Positions 9,721 through 18,955 of a stretch of DNA of 63,080 bases are shown piece after piece. Source of the DNA: an uncultured Butyricimonas sp. (GTDB taxonomy: Bacteria; Bacteroidota; Bacteroidia; Bacteroidales; Marinifilaceae); NCBI GenBank assembly GCA_944321845.1, contig CALUMT010000028.1, forward strand, positions 1 to 63,080, written 5' to 3'. The translations under genes and the position numbers were made by a program. Below the pieces are notes generated by a model, which saw only the letters and a program-made list of their open reading frames with translations, was not told the origin of the DNA and searched no databases. Every line of letters starts with the position of its first letter. The stretch's first letter is position 1.

Positions 9721-12700
9721 ATGAAAAAGAAATGGCTTATAGGAGGTATTTTCATTATTTTGGTGCTATTGGGTTGGTGGGTGTATGGTACCTGGTTTGG
9801 CACGACAAAGATTGCCTTTGTTAATTTCCAAACCATTACGATGGGGGGAATTGCCAAGGCGAATGATAATTCGTTTATTAAATTACAGGAAGTCCCCGTG
9901 GAGGAATTGGAACGCCTGTCGGGTTTTGATATGGTGCTTGTGAACGGGATGGGATTACGGGTCGTGGAGGAACAACGTCAGCAGATTCAGGCTGTGGCGG
10001 ATGCGGGAATCCCCGTGTACACGTCCATGGCCACGAATCCGGCGAATAATATCTGTACGGTGGATTCCGTGATGCAGGTGACGATTCGGGCTTACCTGGG
10101 GAGCGGAGGGAGACGGAATTACCGGAATATGTTGAATTATATCCGGAAATATATTGACGGGAAGATTATTTCGGTGGAGGAGCCGGAAGCCCCGGTGGAA
10201 CGGGCTGCAGATGTACTTTACCATGCGGATGTGGACAAGCCGGGTGATGAATTGGATTTCCTGACCGTAGGGGCATACGAACAATATTTGCGGGATAAAG
10301 GATTATTCCGGGAAGGAGCGAAACGGATCGTGGTGACGGGACAGATGGCGGATCCCACGGGATTAATTGATACGCTGGAGCAAGTGGGGTATAACGTGTA
10401 TCCCGTGTTGTCGTTCCGGCGTTTGTTGGATTTCGTGGAAGAGATCAAGCCGGATGCCATCATCAATATGGCTCATGGCCGGTTGGGAGATGATATGGTG
10501 AATTATTTGAAAAAACATAATATTTTGTTGTTTTCCCCGTTGACGGTGAATAACCTGGTTGAAGAATGGGAAGCGGATCCCATGGGAATGTCCGGGGGAT
10601 TCATGTCGCAGAGTATTGTTACTCCGGAAATTGACGGAGCCATTCGTACCTCTGCCCTTTTCGCCCAGTACCAGGATGAGGAGGGATTGCGTCATTCGTA
10701 TGCTGTACCTTCCCGGTTGAAAACGTACGTGGAGAATATCCAGCGTTCATTCGCTTTACGGGATAAGCCCAACAGCGAGAAGCGGGTGGTGATTTTCTAT
10801 TACAAGGGTCCGGGACAGAGTGCCTTGGCTGCAGCCGGGATGGAAGTAATTCCCTCGTTGTATAATTTGCTGAAAAAGATGCAGGAGGCAGGTTATCGGG
10901 TAGATGGTTTGCCGAAGGATTCCAAGGAACTGGAAAAAATGATTATGGCAGAAGGGGCTATATTTGGTAGTTATGCTAAGGGGATAATGGATGATTACCT
11001 GAAAAAGAGTCATCCTTTATTCGTGACGGAGCCTGAATATACCAGTTGGGTGAAACAGGCCCTGCGACCGGAGAAATACGCGGAGATTGTGGCTGCTTTT
11101 GGCGAATTTCCCGGGGATTATATGGTGACGGATGACGGAAGATTGGGCGTATCCCGGATTCAGTTCGGGAACGTGGTTATCATGCCGCAACCTGCGGCAG
11201 GGGGAGGAACCAATGAATTCCAGATGGTTCACGGGACGGATGCGGCACCCCCGCATTCCTATGTGGCCGCTTACTTGTGGATGCAGTACGGTTTTAAGGC
11301 GGATGCGTTGATTCATTTTGGTACGCATGGCAGTCTGGAGTTTACCCCGAAGAAACAGGCGGCGTTGTGTGATTTGGATTGGGCGGACCGTTTGGTGGGA
11401 AGTGTCCCGCATTTCTATGTCTATTCTATCGGTAATGTAGGAGAGGGGATGATCGCAAAACGCCGGGGATATGCTACGTTACAATCTTATTTGACACCGC
11501 CGTTTATGGAAAGTAAGGTGCGGGGGATATACCGGAATCTGATGGAGCAAATTAAGGTGTATAACCAGAAACTTTATCCGGAGCACGGGAAAGCGGACTT
11601 TCGGGAGGTGGAAAAGGCGGCATTGGCCGTGAAGCGGCTGACTGTCTCTCTCGGGATACATCGGGAATTGGGGTTGGATAGTTTGTTGACGGTTCCCTAT
11701 TCGGAGGAAGAGATAACACGGGTGGAAAATTTTGCTGATGAGTTGGCCGCGGAGAAGATTACCGGACAATTGTACACGATGGGTGTTCCTTATGAACGGA
11801 AACGTATCGTATCTTCTGTTTACGCGATGACCGTGGATCCGATTGCTTACGGGTTATACGGATTGGATAAATTGACCGGAAAGGTTGATGCGGAGTTGTT
11901 GAAACGGAAGGTTGTTTTTTCTACCCGATACATGGAACCGGCTCGGAAACTGGTTGAATCGTTGTTGTCGGGGAAGAAGCGGGTGGATGATGATTTTATC
12001 TGTCGGGTTGCCGGGATCTCACCGGAGGATTTAAGGAAAGCCCGGGAAATTGAGCAGGAGCGGAATGCTCCCCGTGGAATGATGGCCATGATGATGGCTG
12101 CGGCCTCCAAACAGCCGATTGTAAAGAATACTCCCAAGAGTGGAGGAATGATGATGGGAATGATGAAAAGGATGGCCAAGGGAAAGTCCGTGGAAGAAAT
12201 GCTGAAGGTGGCGGAGAAAATGGGGGCTCCTGAAGAAGCCTTGAAAAAGATGAAGGTCGCTTTGACGGCATCCAGGGATACGAACCAACGTGCATCCGTG
12301 AGTACCATGATGAATGCGATGATGGGGATGAAAAAGAAAACTTATTCCAGGGCGGAGGTCACGAAAGCGATGGCAATTATGGAAGTGGAACGGGCCTTGC
12401 TGAATGTGCAGAATTACAAGACGGCTTTGGAGGAAAGTCCTGAACGGGAGTTGGAAGCCTTGTTGAATTCCCTGGAAGGTGGTTATACGGCTCCATCTCC
12501 AGGTGGAGATCCCATCGTGAACCCGAATACGTTGCCCACGGGAAGGAATCTGTTTGCCATAAATGCGGAGGAGACTCCCACGGAGTCGGCTTGGGAAAGA
12601 GGGGTACAATTGGCCAAGAACACGATAGAGATGTACCGTAAACGGCATGATGGGGCATATCCCCAGAAAGTGAGTTACACGCTTTGGGCCGGAGAGTTCA

Positions 12701-14034
12701 TCGAGACGGGAGGGGCCACGATAGCCCAAGTGTTGTATATGTTGGGAGTGGAACCCGTGCGGGATGCATTCGGGCGGGTGACTGATTTGAAATTGATTCC
12801 TTCGGCGGAATTGGGACGTCCGCGCATCGATGTGGTTGTGCAGACTTCCGGGCAGTTGCGTGATATTGCCGCTTCCCGTTTGTTTCTCGTGAATCGGGCA
12901 GTGGAAATGGCAGCGGAAGCTGGTGAGGAACAATTCGAGAATCAGGTGGCAGCCGGGGTGTTGGAATCTGAGAAAATGTTGATTGATAAAGGTGTTTCGC
13001 CGAAAGAGGCTCGGGAAATGTCAACTTTCCGTGTGTTCGGGGGGGCGAATGGTAGTTATGGAACCGGAATCATGGGTATGGTGGAAGCGGGAGACCGTTG
13101 GGAAAATGAAACGGAAATCGCCTCGACTTACCTGAATAACATGGGTGCCTATTACGGGAGTGAGAAAAATTGGGAGAAATTCCAGCAGTTTGCCTTTGAG
13201 GCGGCTCTTACCCGGACGGACGTAGTGGTTCAGCCTCGTCAGAGTAATACCTGGGGAGCATTGAGCCTGGATCACGTGTATGAATTCATGGGAGGTCTGA
13301 ACCTGGCGGTGCGTAACGTGACGGGGAAGGATCCGGATGCTTACCTGAGTGATTACCGTAACCGGAACAATAATAAAATGCAGGAAGTGAAAGAGGCCAT
13401 TGGCGTGGAGTCCAGGACGACAATATTGAATCCGAATTATATCCGGGAAAAAATGAAAGGAGAGGCTTCCTCTGCCGCGGGGTTTGCGGATATTATTCGT
13501 AACACGTACGGGTGGAATGTAATGAAACCTGCTGCAATAGATGATGAATTGTGGAATGATATTTATGATGTGTACGTGAAGGATAAGTTCAAGCTTGGGG
13601 TGCAGGACTTTTTCGAGCAACAGAGTCCGGCAGCTTTGCAGGAAATCACGGCCGTGATGCTGGAAACGGCACGCAAGGGGATGTGGAAGGCAAGCGAGGA
13701 ACAGTTATCGGAGCTTGCTAAACTACATACCGACTTAGTGCAGAAGTATAAACCGGCCTGTTCGGGATTCGTGTGTGATAACATGAAGTTACGGGATTTT
13801 ATCGCCTCGAAAACAACTCCGGAGGCGGCTAAGGCTTACCGGCAACAAATAAAAGAGGTGCGGGAAGTGGCCATGGACCAGAAAGACGGAATGGTCATGA
13901 AAAAAGAGGAGTTACGTCAGGAAACACAACGAAATACGAATCAGGTCAGTGTGCCTTGGATTGCTGCCGGAGTAATTGTAGCCTTGATCGGTTTGGTTAT
14001 CCTGATGAGGAAAAGACGTAAAACGAACAATTGA
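9721..14034 (+). CDS. hmuS: HmuS, CobN/magnesium-chelatase-like protein tethered at both ends
   Basis: The start is set at the ATG at 9721, which has a GAGGAG ribosome site 4 bases ahead; an open frame from 9682 would overlap hmuR. The 1437-residue product begins with a membrane anchor (KKKWLIGGIFIILVLLGWW). It carries CobN/BchH-family blocks such as HFGTHGSLEFTPKK at about residue 532 and IGNVGEGMIAKRRGYATLQ. It ends with a second membrane helix and a positive tail (ILMRKRRKTNN). The large middle should therefore lie in the periplasm. A methionine-rich stretch spans about residues 787-872. CobN relatives insert cobalt into corrins; HmuS homologues in the hmu operon are linked to haem handling and iron removal. 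The assignment rests on gene order as well as motifs. Confidence 0.88.
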   Translation: MKKKWLIGGIFIILVLLGWWVYGTWFGTTKIAFVNFQTITMGGIAKANDNSFIKLQEVPVEELERLSGFDMVLVNGMGLRVVEEQRQQIQAVADAGIPVYTSMATNPANNICTVDSVMQVTIRAYLGSGGRRNYRNMLNYIRKYIDGKIISVEEPEAPVERAADVLYHADVDKPGDELDFLTVGAYEQYLRDKGLFREGAKRIVVTGQMADPTGLIDTLEQVGYNVYPVLSFRRLLDFVEEIKPDAIINMAHGRLGDDMVNYLKKHNILLFSPLTVNNLVEEWEADPMGMSGGFMSQSIVTPEIDGAIRTSALFAQYQDEEGLRHSYAVPSRLKTYVENIQRSFALRDKPNSEKRVVIFYYKGPGQSALAAAGMEVIPSLYNLLKKMQEAGYRVDGLPKDSKELEKMIMAEGAIFGSYAKGIMDDYLKKSHPLFVTEPEYTSWVKQALRPEKYAEIVAAFGEFPGDYMVTDDGRLGVSRIQFGNVVIMPQPAAGGGTNEFQMVHGTDAAPPHSYVAAYLWMQYGFKADALIHFGTHGSLEFTPKKQAALCDLDWADRLVGSVPHFYVYSIGNVGEGMIAKRRGYATLQSYLTPPFMESKVRGIYRNLMEQIKVYNQKLYPEHGKADFREVEKAALAVKRLTVSLGIHRELGLDSLLTVPYSEEEITRVENFADELAAEKITGQLYTMGVPYERKRIVSSVYAMTVDPIAYGLYGLDKLTGKVDAELLKRKVVFSTRYMEPARKLVESLLSGKKRVDDDFICRVAGISPEDLRKAREIEQERNAPRGMMAMMMAAASKQPIVKNTPKSGGMMMGMMKRMAKGKSVEEMLKVAEKMGAPEEALKKMKVALTASRDTNQRASVSTMMNAMMGMKKKTYSRAEVTKAMAIMEVERALLNVQNYKTALEESPERELEALLNSLEGGYTAPSPGGDPIVNPNTLPTGRNLFAINAEETPTESAWERGVQLAKNTIEMYRKRHDGAYPQKVSYTLWAGEFIETGGATIAQVLYMLGVEPVRDAFGRVTDLKLIPSAELGRPRIDVVVQTSGQLRDIAASRLFLVNRAVEMAAEAGEEQFENQVAAGVLESEKMLIDKGVSPKEAREMSTFRVFGGANGSYGTGIMGMVEAGDRWENETEIASTYLNNMGAYYGSEKNWEKFQQFAFEAALTRTDVVVQPRQSNTWGALSLDHVYEFMGGLNLAVRNVTGKDPDAYLSDYRNRNNNKMQEVKEAIGVESRTTILNPNYIREKMKGEASSAAGFADIIRNTYGWNVMKPAAIDDELWNDIYDVYVKDKFKLGVQDFFEQQSPAALQEITAVMLETARKGMWKASEEQLSELAKLHTDLVQKYKPACSGFVCDNMKLRDFIASKTTPEAAKAYRQQIKEVREVAMDQKDGMVMKKEELRQETQRNTNQVSVPWIAAGVIVALIGLVILMRKRRKTNN

Positions 14035-14036
14035 CC

Positions 14037-14735
14037 ATGGATACGATAGTTTGGATATTGATTCTGCTGACAGCCTTCAATAGTTTGTTGAAACAATCCT
14101 TCTGGACACCGGTGGCAACGTGGATTGCCGCCGGTGTGGCGGGAGTGTTCGTTTTGTCGGTTTGGCCGTACGCGATTGAGCAGTCGAAGACGCAAATTGC
14201 GGATTGGTTGGCGGATAGTCGGTTGATGCTGGATACTTCGGTTGTATTGACCGTGGAATTGACATTGCAGATGGCATTCTGCCTGTTATCGATTCACGTG
14301 GATAATTTTTCTCCGGTGAAACGACAAATGCAGTGGGCGTACCGGGTGTTATATTGGTTTCCGGGGGTATTGATATTCCCGGTATTGTTCTTCGGGTTGA
14401 CCCAAACGGTATTCGCTTTTCCTGGAATGTCATTTAAGCTGTTGGCGTGGTTGTTTGCAGGTTTTGTGGTGCTGATTGTTCCCTTGGGACGTTATTTGAT
14501 CAGGTGGTTATTACCGGAAAAGGATTTGCGGTTGGAACTGTTTTTTCTGACGAATGCCTTGGTTGCCATATTGGGCATTATCGCCACGGTGAACGGGCGG
14601 ACTGCCGTGGCTGGGACGACAACGGTCGATTGGAAGGCTTTAACCGGTTGTGTCGTTTTATTTATTGTAGGAGCTGTTGTGGGGTGGATCATTTATGGGA
14701 TAAAAAGAAAACTAACTTTTAAAATTAGAAGATAA
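14037..14735 (+). CDS. hmuT: Multi-pass membrane protein of the haem operon, HmuT position
   Basis: I chose the ATG at 14037, three bases after the hmuS stop; a TTG at 14031 is the alternative. The 232-residue product is almost all hydrophobic, with about six membrane helices beginning MDTIVWILILLTAFN and ending in a basic tail (YGIKRKLTFKIRR). No catalytic motif is visible. It occupies the place of hmuT in the P. gingivalis hmuYRSTUV operon. Archaeal CobN clusters also carry a membrane protein next to an ExbB and a DUF2149 gene. It could be a permease or a scaffold for the channel. The name is by position only. Confidence 0.65.
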   Translation: MDTIVWILILLTAFNSLLKQSFWTPVATWIAAGVAGVFVLSVWPYAIEQSKTQIADWLADSRLMLDTSVVLTVELTLQMAFCLLSIHVDNFSPVKRQMQWAYRVLYWFPGVLIFPVLFFGLTQTVFAFPGMSFKLLAWLFAGFVVLIVPLGRYLIRWLLPEKDLRLELFFLTNALVAILGIIATVNGRTAVAGTTTVDWKALTGCVVLFIVGAVVGWIIYGIKRKLTFKIRR

Positions 14736-15337
14736 TGAATACTATTTCTGATATCATGTTTTGGATTTCCACGGGATTGCTGGTTCCCGTTATCGTGTTG
14801 TTGATTTTATTGTTTTTTCGTTCTCTGCTGTTGGTCGGGAGTTTCTTCGGCCAATATGTGGCTATCCGTAAGACGGATAAATTAATCCGGGAACAGATGG
14901 AACGCTTGAGTATAGAGAACGTAGATGAATTGCCGAACTCTTTACCGGAGAAAAGCAATGCCCTTGTGGTGATTTACATGAAACGGATTTTTGCAGAACA
15001 GCATAACCGGGCCCAGGTACAACGTCTGTTGGCTAATTTTGAGATTGCGGCCGATAAGGATTTGGCCATATCAAAGACCTTGACGAAATTGGGACCGATT
15101 CTTGGTTTGATGGGAACGTTGATTCCGATGGGTCCGGCATTGGTGGGATTGTCCACGGGGGATATTGCCTCGATGGCCTATAATATGCAGGTGGCTTTTG
15201 CTACAACGGTTATCGGATTAGTGGCGGGAGCTGTCGGTTTCTTAACGCAACAGGTGAAACAACGTTGGTATCTTCAGGATATGACGAATCTGGAGTGTAT
15301 GGTGGAAGTGTTGAACGAGAAAAATAGCCGGAAATGA
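14735..15337 (+). CDS. hmuU: MotA/TolQ/ExbB proton-channel family protein, HmuU
   Basis: The 200-residue inner-membrane protein starts on an A shared with the previous stop (TAATG). It has an N-terminal helix and a cytoplasmic segment, then the two ExbB-type helices. The family signature is clear: LTKLGPILGLMGTLIPMGPAL followed by MAYNMQVAFATTVIGLVAGAVGF. ExbB/TolQ/MotA proteins form pentameric proton channels that drive a partner protein. The partner here should be the DUF2149 protein that overlaps its 3' end. Its place after hmuS suggests a motor dedicated to HmuS or HmuR rather than the general TonB complex. Confidence 0.88.
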   Translation: MNTISDIMFWISTGLLVPVIVLLILLFFRSLLLVGSFFGQYVAIRKTDKLIREQMERLSIENVDELPNSLPEKSNALVVIYMKRIFAEQHNRAQVQRLLANFEIAADKDLAISKTLTKLGPILGLMGTLIPMGPALVGLSTGDIASMAYNMQVAFATTVIGLVAGAVGFLTQQVKQRWYLQDMTNLECMVEVLNEKNSRK

Positions 15338-15657
15338 AACGGAATCTGTTGAAAAAAGAGGAGGATAGTGATCCGATAAGTGCCGTGTCCAATTTGTTCG
15401 ACGTGGCGATGGTCTTTGCTGTGGCTCTGATGGTTGCCCTCGTAACCCGTTACAATATGACAGAGATGCTTTCCTCGGAGGATTTTACCGTGGTGAAGAA
15501 TCCCGGGAAGGAAAACATGGAGATTATCACGAAGGAAGGTGAAAAGATAAATCGCTATACCCCTTCCGAGGACCAATCAAAATCAGGTAAACGAGGTCGG
15601 AAGGTTGGAATCGCCTACGAGATGGAGAACGGGGAGATTATTTACGTGCCGGAATAA
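15334..15657 (+). CDS. hmuV: DUF2149 protein, HmuV, ExbD-like partner
   Basis: The 107-residue protein begins in an ATGA overlap with hmuU, so the two are translationally coupled. It has a short cytoplasmic N-terminus (MKRNLLKKEEDSDPISAVSN) and one membrane helix (FDVAMVFAVALMVALVT). A periplasmic tail of about 70 residues follows, ending GRKVGIAYEMENGEIIYVPE. This topology, with an acidic residue (Asp) at the helix entrance, resembles ExbD/TolR. In ExbD/TolR an Asp in the helix carries protons. It is the last gene of the operon. No strong terminator follows it. Confidence 0.85.
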   Translation: MKRNLLKKEEDSDPISAVSNLFDVAMVFAVALMVALVTRYNMTEMLSSEDFTVVKNPGKENMEIITKEGEKINRYTPSEDQSKSGKRGRKVGIAYEMENGEIIYVPE

Positions 15658-15707
15658 AAACGTTTGCTTTTTTCGGGGAGGATTGTAGAACGAACGTGTG
15701 AATTCCT

Positions 15708-15715
15708 TATTTTTG
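15708..15715 (+). promoter_or_regulatory. Candidate -7 element (TATTTTTG)
   Basis: This exact TAnnTTTG match gives a leader of about 30 nt before the ATG at 15751. A TTG at 15683-15685 is 22 bp upstream, slightly long. A second TATTTTTG at 15741-15748 is too close to the ATG to serve. Confidence 0.5.
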
Positions 15716-15750
15716 CAAAACATAATATTTGTTATTAAATTATTTTTGCT

Positions 15751-16365
15751 ATGAAAAAGGTATTATTCGTATTGTTAGCTATGGCCTTACTTGGTGGGAC
15801 AGTACAGGCTCAAAGTGATTTCAAGAGTAAGGTGGAAAGCGCCACGGGAACGAAATTTTATTTTGGTCCGAAATTCGGTTTTAATATTACAAGTATCTCG
15901 AATAGCGGATACGACAAATCGAAATTCAGTTTCCTGGCTGGAGGATTCGCCGAGTTCCGCTTTAATCGTGAATTCAGTTTCTTGGCCGAGTTGTTGTATG
16001 CCAGACAGGGAGATGCTGATAAGCATAAGGACACGAAGTATAGAGTAAGAGTAAATTACCTGAACATCCCGCTTATGGCTAAATACTATGTATGGCAGGG
16101 ATTGAGTGTGAATTTCGGTCCGCAGATCGGGTTTGCCTTGAATGCAAGAAGCGTTACCAAGAACGATGGTTCTACGGTAAAGGTTAAAGTGAGAAATTTG
16201 AATACCTTGGATTTCGGGTTCGGTCTTGGAGTTAGCTATGACTTTGATTGGGGATTGGTGGTTTCCACCCGTTACAATTTGGGATTGACGAATGTGTTCG
16301 ACAAGGATGATGTCGGGAATAATAAGAGTCGGTCGTTCCAGTTAACGGCTGGTTGGAGATTCTAA
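15751..16365 (+). CDS. Outer-membrane beta-barrel protein (PorT/OmpA-barrel type)
   Basis: The 204-residue protein has a signal peptide ending TVQAQ. The mature chain is made of alternating beta strands typical of the small 8-strand barrel family (FYFGPKFGFNITSIS, FLAGGFAEFRFNREFSFLAELLY). It ends in an aromatic strand (FQLTAGWRF), the usual C-terminal barrel signal. No ligand site is visible. It has its own promoter, so it need not belong to the hmu operon. The symporter gene starts three bases after its stop, which suggests co-transcription. A specific role cannot be assigned. Confidence 0.8.
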   Translation: MKKVLFVLLAMALLGGTVQAQSDFKSKVESATGTKFYFGPKFGFNITSISNSGYDKSKFSFLAGGFAEFRFNREFSFLAELLYARQGDADKHKDTKYRVRVNYLNIPLMAKYYVWQGLSVNFGPQIGFALNARSVTKNDGSTVKVKVRNLNTLDFGFGLGVSYDFDWGLVVSTRYNLGLTNVFDKDDVGNNKSRSFQLTAGWRF

Positions 16366-16368
16366 GAC

Positions 16369-17811
16369 GTGTCGACGACAATTGTTATAACTGTATTGTT
16401 AACTTATTTCCTGTTGCTTATCCTGGTAGGATTTCTGACTACCAGGAAAGCCGACGGGGAAACTTTTTTTACTGCCAATCGAAATTCCCCCTGGTATCTT
16501 GTGGCCTTTGGTATGATCGGGGCGACTCTTTCCGGGGTGACCTTTATTTCTATTCCGGGGGAGGTCGGTAATAGTCAGTGGACCTATCTGCCGTTGGTGT
16601 TGGGAAATTGTGTGGGATATGTTGTCATTGCCCTCGTGTTATTGCCCTTGTTTTACCGGTTGAGATTGGTGTCTATTTACTCCTGGTTGGGAACCCGTTT
16701 CGGGGAACGTGCCCGGTTGACTGGTTCTTTCTTTTTTATCCTTTCCCAAATGATTGGGGCCTCATTCCGCCTCTTCTTGGTCGTCTGTGTGCTGCAATTG
16801 GCTTTTTTCGATGCGGTAGGAATCCCTTTTGCCCTGACGGTATTTATCACGATAGTTTTTGTTTGGATATATACGGCCAAGGGAGGTATTAAAACAATCG
16901 TGTGGACAGATACGTTGCAGACGATTTTCATATTACTTTCCGTGGGAATGACCATCTGGATGATTCTGGCGGCGTTGAATATGAATGCCGGTGAGGCAAT
17001 AACCGCGATTCGGGAGAGTGATCTTTCACGGGCTTTTGAGCATGACTGGCGTTCCGGGCATAATTGGGTAAAGCAATTTGTTGCCGGTTTGGCGATTACT
17101 GTATCTCTTAATGGTTTGGACCAGAATATGATGCAGAAGAATTTGACATGCCGCACCCTTCGGGATTGTAAGGTGAACATGTTTTCTTTTTCCTTCTTTT
17201 TCCTGGTAACGAATGTCTTTTTCCTGGTTTTGGGTGCGTTGTTGTATATATACGCAGATCAGGAAGGAATCGTGTTGCCGGCGAAGTCGGATGAGGTATT
17301 CCCGTTTCTGGCCCTGAATTATCTTGGTGTGGTGACCGGGTTATGTTTCCTTTTGGGCATCACGGCGGCCGCGTATTCCTCTGTCGATTCTTCATTAACC
17401 GCCTTAACGACGGCTTTTTGTATTGATTTCTTGAAGATGCATCCGGAGGCGGCAGGACAAGGCAAGAGGCGAGTATTGGTACATGTGGCCTTTTCGCTTT
17501 TGATGGTGCTGGTCATTGTCCTTTTCCGGGAATTGAATGACAGTAGCGTGATAACGACCTTATTCACCGCGGTAGGCTATACTTACGGGCCATTGCTAGG
17601 TTTGTTTGTCTTCGGTTTGACAACCAAGTGGCATGTACGGGAAAGGCTGATCCCGTTTATTTGCATCCTTTCTCCCGTGTTATCTTATCTACTTGCCTGT
17701 AATTCCGAGAAATTACTGTTCGGTTACCGTTTCGGTTTCGAGATTCTCCTGTTGAACGGGGCTTTTACCTTTTTGGGCCTGTGGCTGGCAAGGAGAAGGA
17801 TAAAAAAATAA
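16369..17811 (+). CDS. Sodium:solute symporter (SSS family)
   Basis: This 480-residue integral membrane protein has about 13 helices. It shows family marks such as FFTANRNSPWYLVAFGMIGATLSGVTFISIPG near the N-terminus and LLGITAAAYSSVDSSLTALTTAFCIDFL later. The last corresponds to the Na+-binding helix 8 with its Ser/Thr pair. The substrate cannot be read from sequence; sugars, sialic acid, amino acids and carboxylates are all used by this family. The start is a GTG three bases after the upstream stop, with no ATG nearby. This implies translation coupled to the beta-barrel gene. Confidence 0.88.
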   Translation: MSTTIVITVLLTYFLLLILVGFLTTRKADGETFFTANRNSPWYLVAFGMIGATLSGVTFISIPGEVGNSQWTYLPLVLGNCVGYVVIALVLLPLFYRLRLVSIYSWLGTRFGERARLTGSFFFILSQMIGASFRLFLVVCVLQLAFFDAVGIPFALTVFITIVFVWIYTAKGGIKTIVWTDTLQTIFILLSVGMTIWMILAALNMNAGEAITAIRESDLSRAFEHDWRSGHNWVKQFVAGLAITVSLNGLDQNMMQKNLTCRTLRDCKVNMFSFSFFFLVTNVFFLVLGALLYIYADQEGIVLPAKSDEVFPFLALNYLGVVTGLCFLLGITAAAYSSVDSSLTALTTAFCIDFLKMHPEAAGQGKRRVLVHVAFSLLMVLVIVLFRELNDSSVITTLFTAVGYTYGPLLGLFVFGLTTKWHVRERLIPFICILSPVLSYLLACNSEKLLFGYRFGFEILLLNGAFTFLGLWLARRRIKK

Positions 17812-17838
17812 AGCGGAGATTCTCACCCCGCTTCATTT
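17811..17838. terminator. Bidirectional terminator between convergent genes
   Basis: AAGCGGAGA pairs imperfectly with ACCCCGCTT. Runs of A before it and T after it serve both strands. Confidence 0.7.
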
Positions 17839-17857
17839 TTATACTGTAATTATTATC

Positions 17858-18796
17858 TTACATGATAAAGTGGTCACTGATAGATTTGTGTTCGTAAATG
17901 TTACGAATCGTTTCAGCGAACATACCTGCAATCGGAAGAACCTTGATCTTGGAGCATTCCTGTTTTTGTGGAATGGAATCCGTGAAAATGACTTCCGTTA
18001 ACTTGGATTTTTCGATATTCTCGTAAGCTTTTCCGGATAATACGGCATGTGTGGCGACTGCGCGTACGCTGGCTGCCCCGTGGTCTACCAACATATCAGC
18101 TGCCTTGCAGATCGTCCCTGCGGTATCGATCATGTCATCCACAACGATGATATTTTTGCCTTCCACGTCTCCGATAACTTTCATGTCAGCAACTTCGTTG
18201 GCGCGGATACGGGTTTTGTGGCAAATAATCAGGCCGGAATCAAAATGCTTTGCCCAGGAATTGGCTCTTTTGGCGCCACCGATGTCTGGAGAGGCTACAG
18301 CAATATCCCTTAATCCTAATGATTTGATATAGGGAACAAGAATCGTTGATCCATACAAGTGATCCACTGGTACATCAAAGAATCCTTGAATCTGGTCAGC
18401 ATGTAAATCCATCGTGATGACACGGTCAACACCAGCTGCCTGCAACATGTTGGCAACTACTTTTGCACCGATTGCTACACGTGGTTTGTCCTTGCGGTCT
18501 TGACGGGCAAAACCGAAATAAGGGATTACGGCAATGACTTTATAAGCGGAAGCGCGCTTGGCGGCATCAATCATTAGCAGTAATTCCATGAGATTGTCAG
18601 TAGGCGGGAATGTTGATTGCACGATAAAAACATGCTCTCCTCTTACGGTTTCATCAAATGAGGTAACGAATTCCCCATCGCTGAATCTAGTGTACGTTTT
18701 CTTTCCTAATTCTAGTCCGAGGTTGGAGGCAATACTTTCTGCAAGATACTTGCTGTTTTCCCCGGCGAAAACTTTAATTTCGGGTTGATTTGGCAT
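17858..18796 (-). CDS. prs: Ribose-phosphate pyrophosphokinase (PRPP synthase)
   Basis: The enzyme makes PRPP from ribose 5-phosphate and ATP for nucleotide, His and Trp synthesis. The start is set at the ATG at 18796 (MPNQPEIKVFAG), since the family begins about here; an upstream ATG at 18817 adds seven residues. Recognisable blocks are FSDGEFVTSFDETVRGEHVFIVQST, VIPYFGFARQDRK and the PRPP loop IIVVDDMIDTAGTI. The length, 312 residues, is normal. It is monocistronic and convergent with the symporter. Confidence 0.96.
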   Translation of the reverse strand: MPNQPEIKVFAGENSKYLAESIASNLGLELGKKTYTRFSDGEFVTSFDETVRGEHVFIVQSTFPPTDNLMELLLMIDAAKRASAYKVIAVIPYFGFARQDRKDKPRVAIGAKVVANMLQAAGVDRVITMDLHADQIQGFFDVPVDHLYGSTILVPYIKSLGLRDIAVASPDIGGAKRANSWAKHFDSGLIICHKTRIRANEVADMKVIGDVEGKNIIVVDDMIDTAGTICKAADMLVDHGAASVRAVATHAVLSGKAYENIEKSKLTEVIFTDSIPQKQECSKIKVLPIAGMFAETIRNIYEHKSISDHFIM

Positions 18797-18883
18797 ACAT
18801 TTAAAGCATTGGTTCAATTTATGCGCGAAATTATGAAATTAATCGCAATCCTTGTCCTCGACATGGAATAATTTCTTGATTTG

Positions 18884-18913
18884 TTGTACGTCCTTGATTT
18901 TTGCTTATATTTA
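18884..18913 (+). promoter_or_regulatory. Promoter of the dipeptidase gene
   Basis: TTG at 18884-18886, a 19-bp spacer and TATATTTA at 18906-18913 (7 of 8 to TAnnTTTG) are well placed. The leader would be about 35 nt. Confidence 0.6.
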
Positions 18914-18955
18914 CACGATGAAATGAAAATAAATCAATAAATTAATATTCAAGTT

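Noticed and set aside
12031-12933. A 300-codon reverse frame inside hmuS, rich in His and Ser
   Set aside because: The His-rich look is the antisense of Met (ATG read as CAT) and other common codons; hmuS is intact across it.
15660-15700. Possible terminator after the hmu operon
   Set aside because: A T-run is present but no stable stem could be drawn before it.
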